Shown here: positions 8,876 to 17,045 of the stretch, piece by piece | Layout of the letters: the number at the start of each line of letters is the position of its first letter | Position numbering within the stretch: position 1 is the first letter of the stretch | DNA from: Pseudomonadales bacterium | Lineage (GTDB): Bacteria; Pseudomonadota; Gammaproteobacteria; Pseudomonadales; Pseudohongiellaceae | DNA: 64,000 bases | Reading direction: 5' to 3' | Assembly: GCA_028281635.1 (NCBI GenBank) | Contig: JANQJM010000224.1 | Span: forward strand, 62,001 to 126,000 | The notes under the pieces: model-generated | The model's input: only the letters and a program-made list of their open reading frames with translations | The model's database searches: none | What the model was told of the DNA's origin: nothing | Made by a program: the position numbers and the translations under genes

Positions 8876-8930
8876 ACCTCCGACCCCTGCCTCCCGAAGA
8901 CAGTGCTCTACCAGGCTGAGCTACACCCCG
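8876..8930 (-). pseudogene. Truncated tRNA-Pro(CGG) copy, split in the T-loop
   Basis: Positions 8930 to 8876 are identical to the first 55 nt of the intact tRNA-Pro: acceptor 5' strand, D-arm, anticodon arm, variable loop, T-stem 5' strand. The T-stem 3' strand and a few following bases reappear at 8781-8795 (gatgagaggaattga), after about 80 bp of hairpin-rich sequence. The matching acceptor 3' strand and CCA are lost. It therefore looks like a dead copy, unless the structure is processed in some unusual way. Confidence 0.75.
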
Positions 8931-9014
8931 ACGAATTCTTAATAGATACAAAGCTAAATGAAATTTAGCTTGTGCTCAATCACCCTCTAAACAAGTTAAA
9001 CGAAAAGCGCAGGC

Positions 9015-9045
9015 AAAAAAATGCAGGGCAATGCCCTGCATTTTT
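9015..9045 (-). terminator. Rho-independent terminator of the TPR gene (bidirectional look)
   Basis: A 9-bp stem ATGCAGGGC/GCCCTGCAT with a 3-nt loop at 9021-9041, flanked by an A-run on one side and T-run on the other. On the minus strand it ends in a U-run, 25-55 bases after the stop of the TPR gene at 9070. It could also stop transcription coming from the other direction. Confidence 0.8.
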
Positions 9046-9069
9046 ATGTTTCGATGAGTCAACTTTCGA

Positions 9070-10734
9070 TTAAATACGTGACCGGGTCAACTCTACATCA
9101 GCATTACGCCACAGCGAATCAAACTGTCGCTTGGTGATGATCGCTTCCTGTTCTTTACCTTGGGCTTCCTGTGCCTGGTACAAACCAAAAGTTGACCAGC
9201 CGTTTTGCTGATTCCACTCCAGGTCTTCCCGATACACTTCTTCCGCTTCAGCAGCGCGGCCAGCATCGAGCAATGCAGCACCCTGATACAAGCGCATAGA
9301 CTGATTCCAATCCGGCGGCTCGGTATAGTTCAGATTGTCTTCATAATCCACAGCGTGGCCATAGTGCATGATTGCGGCGTCCAGATTGCCATTGGCCTCT
9401 TCAATCTCACCCAGCAGCGCGTGCATAGCGAGGTTAAGTACGTGTGATGCAGGTGTTGGACCAACGTTGTACTCGTCCACATCATCGGCCGCAATCTGAT
9501 CACGAATATTTTGCAGCTCAGCTTGAGCTGGACCCATGTGGCCCTTGGCAACGTGAGCAGAACCCATGACGTAGCTCAACATGCCAGACAGGTAGGGATT
9601 GGTTGCTTTTTCCCTGTTGGCAGCATTGTCGGCGTGTATCTTGTCCCACTTGCCGAAGACTTTGTCCATCACCCATTCGTGGGCAATGGTTTTGGCGCCG
9701 CGACGACCATTGGGATCGATAGTCGATGCATTGCGGGACGCTGCCTCGTAAGACGCCTCATAGTTGCCCTGCAACATATTGGCATAGCGCACGAAGTCCA
9801 AAGCATGGGGTTTATGAATCTTATGAGAGAGAGGATAAGTACCAATCATGGGGAAGTTCGTGTCGCCCCAGATTTCGGCGAACTGATCATCCACAATCTG
9901 AGAACGTTCGTTGATATCGATAGCTTTTTCGTACTCTCCCACACGCAGGTAGATGTGGCCTGGCATGTGCACCATATGGCCAGAGATGGGAACTGACGCT
10001 TCCAGCTTCTGGGCAGAAGGCATTGCCAATTCCGGCTGATCCGACATCTCCATCAAGTGAATATACAGATGGTTGGCGCCGGGGTGATCGTGTTCAACCG
10101 CCATGGCCGCTTCAAATGCGGCTTTGGCTTCTGCTGTGCCTGGTTTGGCTGAACCGTCAGCATTCCAGTAATCCCAGCGGGTTGTATTCATATAGGACTC
10201 ACCAAACACCGACGCAATGTCGGCATCATCGGGGTACTTCGCATGCAGCTCGCGCATGGCATCGAGGTAGGCGAAGTCACGCTCTCGATCATCTGGAATC
10301 GCGTCCTTGTTGTAGAGTACAAACATGGCGTTGATTAGATCGCGCTCTTTTTCAGTGCCGTTATTTGCCAGTTCGAGGGCTCTACGGATAGCTGCCAATC
10401 CGGTGCCCTGGGGATCATCTGGCAAGCCCTGATAGCGGCTATTGGGATTGGGACCAATGGCATGGGCCATTCCCCAATAGGGCATAGGATGATCGGGATC
10501 CAGTCTGGAGGCTTCCTGATAGGAAGCAATGGATTCCGGAAAGTAAAAACTCCAGGCCATTCTCAGGCCCTGATCGAAGAAGGCTTGTGCTTCCTCGGAG
10601 TCGGTGGAAATGGGATAGCTGTAAGTACCCCCACCCGGAATAATAATTGCCAGGGGTTCGTCTTGTGCAACGCTGAACATGCTTGAAGTGAACAGAACAG
10701 TCGCTACGGTCCCCAGTGCTAACAACTTGCGCAT
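9070..10734 (-). CDS. Exported tetratricopeptide-repeat protein
   Basis: A 554-residue protein with a cleavable signal peptide (MRKLLALGTVATVLFTSSMFSVA). It has TPR-like helical repeats: the first near 45-85 (FDQGLRMAWSFYFPESIASYQEASRLDPDHP), others around 225-300 and the C-terminal 150 residues. The conserved block GHMVHMPGHIYLRVGEYEKAIDIN is common to a widespread family of periplasmic TPR proteins of unknown role in environmental bacteria. It probably acts as a scaffold in the periplasm. It is monocistronic, with a clear terminator downstream and about 350 bp of non-coding DNA upstream. Confidence 0.8.
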   Translation of the reverse strand: MRKLLALGTVATVLFTSSMFSVAQDEPLAIIIPGGGTYSYPISTDSEEAQAFFDQGLRMAWSFYFPESIASYQEASRLDPDHPMPYWGMAHAIGPNPNSRYQGLPDDPQGTGLAAIRRALELANNGTEKERDLINAMFVLYNKDAIPDDRERDFAYLDAMRELHAKYPDDADIASVFGESYMNTTRWDYWNADGSAKPGTAEAKAAFEAAMAVEHDHPGANHLYIHLMEMSDQPELAMPSAQKLEASVPISGHMVHMPGHIYLRVGEYEKAIDINERSQIVDDQFAEIWGDTNFPMIGTYPLSHKIHKPHALDFVRYANMLQGNYEASYEAASRNASTIDPNGRRGAKTIAHEWVMDKVFGKWDKIHADNAANREKATNPYLSGMLSYVMGSAHVAKGHMGPAQAELQNIRDQIAADDVDEYNVGPTPASHVLNLAMHALLGEIEEANGNLDAAIMHYGHAVDYEDNLNYTEPPDWNQSMRLYQGAALLDAGRAAEAEEVYREDLEWNQQNGWSTFGLYQAQEAQGKEQEAIITKRQFDSLWRNADVELTRSRI

Positions 10735-11090
10735 GGCACTCTCCTGAGTCGTCGTTTTTTATAGATGCTGTGTCGCCGCATGGCTATCTGACACTAGATG
10801 CTCTAAGCCTACAGCGAACCTCCAGTCAGTATACCTCAAGTCACATAAAATCTGACTTGCAGATACGTTTTGCTACAACCAGGAAAAGCACGAGCGCTGA
10901 TTTGATTCCACTGACCAATCGAACTACTCTGGGCCACAAGCTCACCCACAGTTCCAGGAGTGCTCTGTAGCGTAGCTTGCCTATCTTAATTGGTGCTTTA
11001 TGCAGAATCCGTGAGGCGAAACGGCAGTGCCGCATCAATGCAAGTCAGACGCATAGCGAATCGACTGACCCCCCAGAGAGATCAATACTA
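10735..11090. other. Divergent intergenic stretch, no gene recognised
   Basis: It separates the minus-strand TPR gene from the plus-strand DsbA-like gene and must hold both promoters. A frame of about 65 codons on the minus strand (11038-10841) gives a basic, low-quality protein sequence with no ribosome-binding site, so I reject it. I see no convincing -24/-12 element or repeat. Confidence 0.4.
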
Positions 11091-11711
11091 ATGACCGAAC
11101 TACAGCTGGACGTTTTCACCGACTACGTCTGACCCTGGTGTTATCTCAGTACCGTGAGTATTGAAAAACTGAAACAGAACTATCCGGTGTCAATACGTTG
11201 GATACCCTTTCCCTTGCATCCGGAAACTCCAGCCGAAGGCAAATCGCTGGAAGAACTCTTCGCGGGCCGCGACATCGAACCGATGCGCCAGCGCATGAAG
11301 GAGTTGATGGCAGAAGCCGGGCTGCCCTATGGCGATCGTACCCATACCTATAATAGTCGCCTGGCCCAGGAACTTGGCAAATGGGCCGACACCCAGGATG
11401 GCGGGGAAGCGATTCATGACGCACTCTATCGAGCTTACTTCGTTGACAACATTAATCTGTATGACATAGAGCTGTTGGTGGGAATTGCCGAAAAAGCAGG
11501 CCTGGATAGTGCCGTAGCCAGAGAAGTGCTGGAACAGCGAACTTTCAAACAGGCGGTTGATGACGATTGGCAACGAGCCTATCAACACGGTATTACCGGT
11601 GTGCCGACTTTCTATAAGGATGATCTGGTGGTAGTAGGTTGCCAGCCCTATGAAACATTGGAGCGTTTCGTTAAATACTTAATCGAACAGAAAGGGAGCG
11701 ATGAGTCATGA
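11091..11711 (+). CDS. DsbA/FrnE-like thioredoxin-fold oxidoreductase with in-frame TGA (candidate selenoprotein)
   Basis: The full reading frame starts at ATG 11091 (MTELQLDVFTDYV), meets TGA at 11130-11132, then continues PWCYLSTVSIEKL to the stop at 11709-11711 (206 residues if the TGA is read). The TGA falls exactly on the first cysteine of the family's active-site CPWC motif, so the protein would carry UPWC (Sec-Pro-Trp-Cys). Downstream family features are intact: FPLHPETPAEG, the helical insert, and GITGVPTFYKDD with its cis-proline. A frame beginning at GTG 11154 would lack the first strand and the active site. It overlaps the next gene by ATGA. Alternatives are a nonsense mutation or sequencing error. 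Known DsbA-like and thioredoxin-like selenoproteins have the same UxxC logic. Confidence 0.7.
11145..11158 (+). promoter_or_regulatory. Possible bacterial SECIS hairpin
   Basis: A CTCA/TGAG stem closes a six-base loop GTACCG whose first base is G. The loop begins 16 bases after the TGA. Bacterial SECIS elements are described as lying a similar distance after the UGA, with a G near the start of the apical loop. The stem is only four base pairs, so this is weak by itself and matters only together with the UPWC context. Confidence 0.3.
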
Positions 11712-12373
11712 GCCAACGCACAGCATTGATCACTTGCGTAGAACGCTACATGGGCAATTCGATCAAAAACAAATTTGAATCGCTGGGCATTCGTGTTGTT
11801 ACTGGCAGTTACCCGATGCACTCACAAACCGAATGCGAAGAACTTGTTAAGTCTGCTGGTGATGTAGATATACTGGTTGCAAACCTCGCGGAACCACCGA
11901 TGACCGGTCCTGTGCAGAAGATAGAAAACGTCGATTGGAATATTCTGTTTGATTCGCTGGTGCATCCGCTAATGTATCTGGTGCGGGCAGTGACTCCACA
12001 AATGATTGAGCGTCGGTCAGGAAAAATCATCGCAGTGACCAGTGCAGCCCCGTTAAAGGGCATACCAAACAATGCTGCCTATTGCGCAGCTCGTGGCGCA
12101 CAGAACGGATTTATCAAGGCAGTGGGATTGGAGTTAGCGCGCTCGAATGTGCAGGTTAATGCCATTGCGCAAAATTATATCAATAACAACACCTACTATC
12201 CCGACGATATCCTGGACAACGAGAAGTTCCTCGATCATGTAAAACGCAATGTGCCAACTAACAAAGTAGGTGCTGCCGATGAAACCGCTGAGCTGGCCGC
12301 CTATCTCGCCAGTGAAAACTGTAATCACATGATAGGACAGATCGTTCCCTTAGCTGGGGGTTGGGTAACTTAA
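11708..12373 (+). CDS. SDR-fold protein with halohydrin dehalogenase motifs
   Basis: A 221-residue short-chain-dehydrogenase-fold protein in which the catalytic Ser-Tyr-Lys is Ser112-Tyr125-Arg129 (S-X12-Y-X3-R). The NAD-binding glycine motif is replaced by T9-CVER-Y14-M-G16 (T-X4-[F/Y]-X-G). Both changes together are the published signature of halohydrin dehalogenases, which interconvert vicinal haloalcohols and epoxides without a nucleotide cofactor. The IAQNYI segment and the C-terminal LAGGW also fit. It is slightly shorter than the best-known members. Translation is coupled (ATGA) to the DsbA-like gene. A cofactor-independent SDR homologue of another function cannot be excluded. Dehalogenase versus epoxide-opening activity is an inference from motifs. 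Confidence 0.65.
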   Translation: MSQRTALITCVERYMGNSIKNKFESLGIRVVTGSYPMHSQTECEELVKSAGDVDILVANLAEPPMTGPVQKIENVDWNILFDSLVHPLMYLVRAVTPQMIERRSGKIIAVTSAAPLKGIPNNAAYCAARGAQNGFIKAVGLELARSNVQVNAIAQNYINNNTYYPDDILDNEKFLDHVKRNVPTNKVGAADETAELAAYLASENCNHMIGQIVPLAGGWVT

Positions 12374-12381
12374 TCCTGGGC

Positions 12382-13113
12382 CTAGGAATTTTTGAGAATG
12401 TTCCTGGCGATACCCGGGGCAAGCTGATTGATAATACGTAACAGTTTGGCCTTACCTACGTAGATTTTTTCTTTATCGCGAGCGAAGCCACGGAGAAATT
12501 CTTCCACTAACTGTTCTGGACTAATCTTGGCGCCACCCCGACCAGCCGTCATCGCTGTATCTACCAACGGTGGGATGACTTCGAAGAGTTTTATCCTGGT
12601 TGCTTCAAGTTGATAGCGCAAGGCATCACTGTAGTTACTAAGACCTGCCTTGGTTGCGCAATAAACTGGTGCTGATTTCTTGGGGGTAATGGCCAACGCT
12701 GAAGTGACATTTACCACAGCCGCCGGTTCATTGCTCACCAACAAGGGTAGCAAATCCTGAATAAGTTGCAGTGGTGTAACGAAATTGGTCCGAATCTCTG
12801 ATTCCAGCTTTGCCCTGCCTTTCTCTTCAGCGATCTGATACTCCAACTGCATGCCCGCATTATTAATGAGCACATTCAAATCACTAAACTCACTGCGACA
12901 ATAATCGATCAGCAACTCCACGGCGGTAGGATTCGATAGATCGCAACGAAAAGTTTGTATGCCAGAGAACTCTGCCTGCAGTTTTTGCAAACTGGCATCA
13001 CTGCGCGAGGTCACCAGAAGTGTGTTGCCAAGTTCATGTAAGCGCTTCAATAATGCATAACCGATACCGGAAGAGGCGCCGGTCAGTAAGATTGCATTCT
13101 CGCTCGTTCGCAT
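12382..13113 (-). CDS. Short-chain dehydrogenase/reductase
   Basis: A 243-residue classical SDR with the NAD(P)-binding motif TGASSGIG (11-18), NNAG (84-87) and catalytic Ser138, Tyr151, Lys155 (S-X12-Y-X3-K). It resembles DltE-like and acyl-chain-related SDRs, with a C-terminal segment YVGKAKLLRIINQLAPGIARNIL. It is the last gene of a four-gene minus-strand operon with an acyl-CoA dehydrogenase, a hydratase and a CoA transferase (5 bp after the last). It most likely oxidises or reduces a hydroxyacyl or keto intermediate of that pathway. It converges with the halohydrin-dehalogenase-like gene. Confidence 0.85.
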   Translation of the reverse strand: MRTSENAILLTGASSGIGYALLKRLHELGNTLLVTSRSDASLQKLQAEFSGIQTFRCDLSNPTAVELLIDYCRSEFSDLNVLINNAGMQLEYQIAEEKGRAKLESEIRTNFVTPLQLIQDLLPLLVSNEPAAVVNVTSALAITPKKSAPVYCATKAGLSNYSDALRYQLEATRIKLFEVIPPLVDTAMTAGRGGAKISPEQLVEEFLRGFARDKEKIYVGKAKLLRIINQLAPGIARNILKNS

Positions 13114-13118
13114 GAGGT

Positions 13119-14336
13119 CTATCCCGATTCTGGCCCTGCAACTATTCCCTGATCATGCAGCACGCCAATGGCTTCCGAGCTGAGGCCTAACAACTCATGT
13201 AGGATCTCATCCGTGTGCTGTCCCAATAACGGAGCCGGTTTATTCGTTTCTCGGCCGAGGGCAGCAAAGTCTAAAGCCTGACCCGGTACCAGATAACTGC
13301 CAATACCGGGTTGCTCTATTCTCTGAAAGAGCGGGTTTTCCTCAGAGCAGTCCACATCGTTCTCAACAAGCTCCTGAATCGTTTGATAAGGCCCCCAGCA
13401 CACGCCGCCCGCATCCAGGGCACTGCACACTGTGTCGAAATCGCGCCCACGAAACCACTCTGCGAAGAGAAGGCGGATTTCTTCTCTGGCCTGGAAGCGA
13501 TCACTCTCCTTTTTGAAATTGAGTGCTAACTCGTTTTCCAGCCTGGCAATTGCTGCTTCTGATTCAGTCACATCCACCAGCGACTGCCACTGATTGGGGC
13601 TTACTCCTACAACCATCACCCGGCCACCGTCTTTACACTGGAAGTCATGGCCAAAGGTGCCGAATACATGATTTCCCATAGGTGGACGCGATGTTTGATT
13701 CACCTCAGCCTCGGCCACATAGCCAAGATGGCCCATAGTCGCCAAGGCCACATCGGCGAGTGCCAATCGCACAAACTGCCCTTCACCAGTTATTCGGCGG
13801 TGGCGTTCTGCAACGAGAATTCCCAGCGCGATTTGCTGACCGGCGATAACGTCCCAGGCAGGGAATGGATTGTTTACTGGCTCACCGCCGTCGCCACTGA
13901 GAAAGGGCAGACCAACACGACTGTTCACAGTGTAATCCAGGGCTGTGCCACCGTGGCGATCACCTACTAAATTGAGAAAGATCAGGTCCTCACGTCTACT
14001 GCGCAGGGCTTCATCGGCAAGCCAGCCTTTCGCAGGAAAGTTGGTAACAAATATTCCGGCATCCTCTCCGGAAGCAGTGATGAGTTCGGTCAGCAAATCA
14101 CGGCCAGCTTGCTGTCGGAAATCCACAGCAATCGAACGCTTGCCTTTGTTAAGGCTATGCCAATACAGACTCTTGCCTTGTTTGGTTATAGGCCAGCGTC
14201 GATAGTCGATACCACCGCCAATCTGATCGAAGCGAATAACATCAGCACCCAATTGAGCCAAAGTCATTCCACCGGATGGGGCAGCGATAAAAGCACTGCC
14301 TTCAACTATCCTTAAGCCTTTTAGGAGTTCTTGCAC
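13119..14336 (-). CDS. Family III CoA transferase (CaiB/BaiF)
   Basis: A 405-residue cytoplasmic enzyme. It has the N-terminal GLRIVEGSAFIAAPSGGMTLAQLGADVIRFD typical of CaiB/BaiF and alpha-methylacyl-CoA racemase proteins, the GKRSIAVDFR segment, and Asp134 in ALDYTVNSRVG at the position of the catalytic aspartate. It would transfer CoA between an acid and an acyl-CoA, or racemise a 2-methylacyl-CoA; the fold serves both reactions. It lies between the hydratase (19 bp) and SDR (5 bp) genes in an acyl-CoA degradation operon, suggesting it activates the carboxylic substrate. Confidence 0.87.
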   Translation of the reverse strand: MQELLKGLRIVEGSAFIAAPSGGMTLAQLGADVIRFDQIGGGIDYRRWPITKQGKSLYWHSLNKGKRSIAVDFRQQAGRDLLTELITASGEDAGIFVTNFPAKGWLADEALRSRREDLIFLNLVGDRHGGTALDYTVNSRVGLPFLSGDGGEPVNNPFPAWDVIAGQQIALGILVAERHRRITGEGQFVRLALADVALATMGHLGYVAEAEVNQTSRPPMGNHVFGTFGHDFQCKDGGRVMVVGVSPNQWQSLVDVTESEAAIARLENELALNFKKESDRFQAREEIRLLFAEWFRGRDFDTVCSALDAGGVCWGPYQTIQELVENDVDCSEENPLFQRIEQPGIGSYLVPGQALDFAALGRETNKPAPLLGQHTDEILHELLGLSSEAIGVLHDQGIVAGPESG

Positions 14337-14355
14337 GTTCTGTGTGACTTATTGT

Positions 14356-15213
14356 CTAGGCTAATGAAAGATAGCCATTATTGATGACTACCTTATCTTG
14401 TTCCAGTGATTTGCAGCGAAAGGCAATATGTTCTGCTTCTTCCCAAATTTCAGTGCGTATCGTTTCGCCCGGATAGACCGGCGCAGAGAAGCGCAGACGT
14501 AATCGTTTAAATCTTTCAGGTTGGTAGTCACAACAGGACTTTAGTAAGGCATGTGTCATGACTCCCATAGTGCTAAGCCCATGTAGAATGGGCGATTTAA
14601 AGCCAGCATCGCGAGCGATTTGAGGCATAACATGCAAGGGATTGTGATCACCGGAAAGGCGGTAGATCAGTGCTTGTTGTGTTGAAGTCTCCAGGTCGCA
14701 CACTTTATCAGCATCCCGGGATGGGATAATGTCAGTCTTCTTTTTCGATTTTCGTTCACCGCCAAACCCCCCATCGCCACGGGCAAGCACGTCAGTAATG
14801 ATGGTACAAATATCTTCCCCGGAAGCAGAATCCCGCACTACACGCTCGGTGATTAACAAAGCCCCCAGTCGCTCACCTCGGTCGATGATATCAGTGAATC
14901 GAGTCGTCGCTTCAACGGTGCCCGCAGTGGGTAGCGGCTTGTGGAAAATGAGTTCCTGGCCCAGATGGAGAATCTTGACCCAGTCCAAACCAATGTCATT
15001 TTCGCTTGCCCAAAAACCCGGATGAGCCATTACTACAGGCTGACTTGGCATAACCTTGAGCCCGTCTTCATAGACAAAACGCAGTGCTTCCTCGTCTTCA
15101 GGATCCAATCCCATACCCACGCCCAGGGCATAGAGTATGCAATCCTTCTCCGAATAAGATTCGGTTACTTTGGGAAATTCCCGCTGCAACAGGTAGTCGG
15201 GATTGATCTTCAT
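14356..15213 (-). CDS. MaoC-type (R)-enoyl-CoA hydratase 2
   Basis: A 285-residue double hot-dog protein of the hydratase-2 type found in peroxisomal multifunctional enzyme 2 and its bacterial relatives. The hydratase motif YRLSGDHNPLHVMPQIA carries Asp189, Asn191 and His194 as catalytic residues, followed by GFKSPILHGLSTMG. Length and the N-terminal half (ALGVGMG, PGFWASENDIGLDW, LHLGQELIFHKPLP) match full-length members. It should hydrate 2-enoyl-CoA to (R)-3-hydroxyacyl-CoA, downstream of the acyl-CoA dehydrogenase encoded 31 bp upstream. Confidence 0.88.
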   Translation of the reverse strand: MKINPDYLLQREFPKVTESYSEKDCILYALGVGMGLDPEDEEALRFVYEDGLKVMPSQPVVMAHPGFWASENDIGLDWVKILHLGQELIFHKPLPTAGTVEATTRFTDIIDRGERLGALLITERVVRDSASGEDICTIITDVLARGDGGFGGERKSKKKTDIIPSRDADKVCDLETSTQQALIYRLSGDHNPLHVMPQIARDAGFKSPILHGLSTMGVMTHALLKSCCDYQPERFKRLRLRFSAPVYPGETIRTEIWEEAEHIAFRCKSLEQDKVVINNGYLSLA

Positions 15214-15244
15214 AATTCCTTAACTCAATATCCTATTTTGCTTC

Positions 15245-16954
15245 TTATCGCTGTTGATGTTCTGCTGCGAAGTTCTCACTATCGTGTTGTTCCATCAAAC
15301 CTCTGGCGATCACTCTAATTGCAAGAACCTCTTCGGCCCCTTCAAATATCGAGAGCACACGAGCATCGACAAAGTACCGGCTCACTGCAGATTCTTCAGC
15401 GTATCCCATGCCGCCATGAATTTGCATCGCTTCACGAGCAATCCACTCCGCTGCACGGCAAGAGAAAAGTTTTACCAAGCTGGCTTCCATTTGCCCGCCG
15501 CCATCATCCATTAGTCTAGCCACGGCGTAACTGAACTGTCGTGAAGCAGTGACCGTCGCCAACATGCGTGTCAGCTTTGTTTGGGTTAACTGAAACTCGG
15601 CAAGTGCCTTTTCGAAGATTTTTCGATCTGACGCATAGCTCAATGCGGCTTCGAAAGCAGCCTGCATGACTCCGGTAGCACGGGCAGCTGTTTGCAAGCG
15701 GCCACCAGCGAATCCTGACATCGTGTAGTAAAAGCCTTTGCCTTCCCCCTCTTTTTCACCAATCAAACAATCATTGGCTACAAAGTAATCGTCAAAGAAA
15801 AGTTGATACGAATGCATCCCCCGATAACCTAACGTGGAGATTGCCTTTCCACTAAATGATCCGCCGTCTTTCTGTTTATGCTCGAATTCGTGCCCAGAGA
15901 AGACTGGTTTCTCGACCACAAAGAGACTGAGCCCTTTATGGCCCAGCTCCGTATCACTATTGGTTCTGGCTAACACCACCACAAGTTCAGAACGACCAGC
16001 AAATGTGCACCAGGTCTTGCTGCCATTAAGTCGCCAACCACCTTCACAAGGGGAAGCCCTTAAGGCAACGGCCGCCACATCAGAACCGGTATTCGGTTCT
16101 GTAATGGAAATGGCGCACAATTTTTCACCGGTTGCGAGTTGCGGCAACCATTTTTGTTGTTGTGCTTCAGTTCCACCCGCCAACAAGGCACGGGCTGCGA
16201 TTTCAGGTCGGGTAATGAGGCTACCTGCAGCGCCGAGCGAACCGCGGGATAACTCTTCGGTGACGATAATCATGCCCAAACTGTCGGGCTTATCATCGGG
16301 TTGCAGACCTCCAAAACGTTCCGGGATGCAAGTACCAAAGCAACCAAGTTCTGCAGCCGGCCCAATGATCTCCTCGGGAATATCCTTGTCCTGTCGATGA
16401 ATCTCTTCGGCCCGGGGAGCCACCACATCATCGGCAAAGCGCTGAAACGTAGATCGAACCAACTCCTGCTCTTCGCTTAACCCAGACTCTAAACGACTGT
16501 TTCCCGTATTCAGACAATACTCTGCAAGATTCCCATAGCTACTGGCCAGAGTTAACCAGTTGTCCATCTCTTCGTCACCGAGCAAAGCGATGACTGCCTT
16601 TCTATCGAGGCCAAGAGCAATTGCCTCATTGGTAAAACAACTCAAAATGGATTTGATGGATTGCGAACAAAAATAAATCGTGCAGTCTTTCAGCAAGACT
16701 GCGTTGGGATACGCCGCAGCGTGTCGCAACAAAGACTTCGCCGCTTCCAGCTCCGCTTTGGCTACGGCAATGAGATAACAACGATGCTGAAACTGATCGA
16801 ACAGTTGTTCGTCGAGTTTACCGTCCCGGTAAACAGAACTCTTAGTACTATGAATCACAACCTGTATCTGATGTTCAACTCGATCCAGGAGAGCTGGAAC
16901 CCCCGACAATAGGTGATCGACGGAGGGTCCATTCTGAAGTTCGGTATTGCTCAT
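15245..16954 (-). CDS. Acyl-CoA dehydrogenase with N-terminal extension
   Basis: A 569-residue flavoenzyme, the first gene of the acyl-CoA operon. Residues from about 160 form a normal acyl-CoA dehydrogenase: LSEEQELVRSTFQRFADDVVAP, the FAD-binding AISITEPNTGSD, the MQIHGGMGYAEE signature and the probable catalytic base Glu538 in IFEGAEEV. Residues 1-155 are an added helical domain absent from ordinary members (typically about 380 residues). Some longer acyl-CoA dehydrogenases, including (2S)-methylsuccinyl-CoA dehydrogenase, carry an N-terminal extension. I cannot decide the substrate; a branched or methylated acyl-CoA is possible given the CoA transferase neighbour. Confidence 0.87.
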   Translation of the reverse strand: MSNTELQNGPSVDHLLSGVPALLDRVEHQIQVVIHSTKSSVYRDGKLDEQLFDQFQHRCYLIAVAKAELEAAKSLLRHAAAYPNAVLLKDCTIYFCSQSIKSILSCFTNEAIALGLDRKAVIALLGDEEMDNWLTLASSYGNLAEYCLNTGNSRLESGLSEEQELVRSTFQRFADDVVAPRAEEIHRQDKDIPEEIIGPAAELGCFGTCIPERFGGLQPDDKPDSLGMIIVTEELSRGSLGAAGSLITRPEIAARALLAGGTEAQQQKWLPQLATGEKLCAISITEPNTGSDVAAVALRASPCEGGWRLNGSKTWCTFAGRSELVVVLARTNSDTELGHKGLSLFVVEKPVFSGHEFEHKQKDGGSFSGKAISTLGYRGMHSYQLFFDDYFVANDCLIGEKEGEGKGFYYTMSGFAGGRLQTAARATGVMQAAFEAALSYASDRKIFEKALAEFQLTQTKLTRMLATVTASRQFSYAVARLMDDGGGQMEASLVKLFSCRAAEWIAREAMQIHGGMGYAEESAVSRYFVDARVLSIFEGAEEVLAIRVIARGLMEQHDSENFAAEHQQR

Positions 16955-17045
16955 CTGGAGTGAAGTCAGCGAAAGATCGGGGTGGCCTGATTTACAGCAG
17001 CGCAGATTCTAATGGATATGCCATCGGAAAGCGACGCGGGACAGA

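Noticed and set aside
8739-8951. A minus-strand frame of about 70 codons across the tRNA-Pro copy and hairpins
   Set aside because: It reads through tRNA sequence (giving GVAQPGRALSSGGRG), a well-known artefact of tRNA genes, and through palindromes.
11154-11711. A shorter DsbA-like protein from GTG 11154
   Set aside because: It would remove the first beta strand and the active-site motif, leaving no redox centre. The upstream in-frame ATG and conserved DYV-x-PWCY sequence favour the full frame.
13119-16954. Reading the CoA operon as an ethylmalonyl-CoA or 3-hydroxypropionate-type mesaconyl-CoA pathway
   Set aside because: The hydratase has the MFE-2 hydratase-2 motif (YRLSGDHNPLH), not that of mesaconyl-CoA hydratases, and no lyase is present. 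The dehydrogenase extension alone is not enough.
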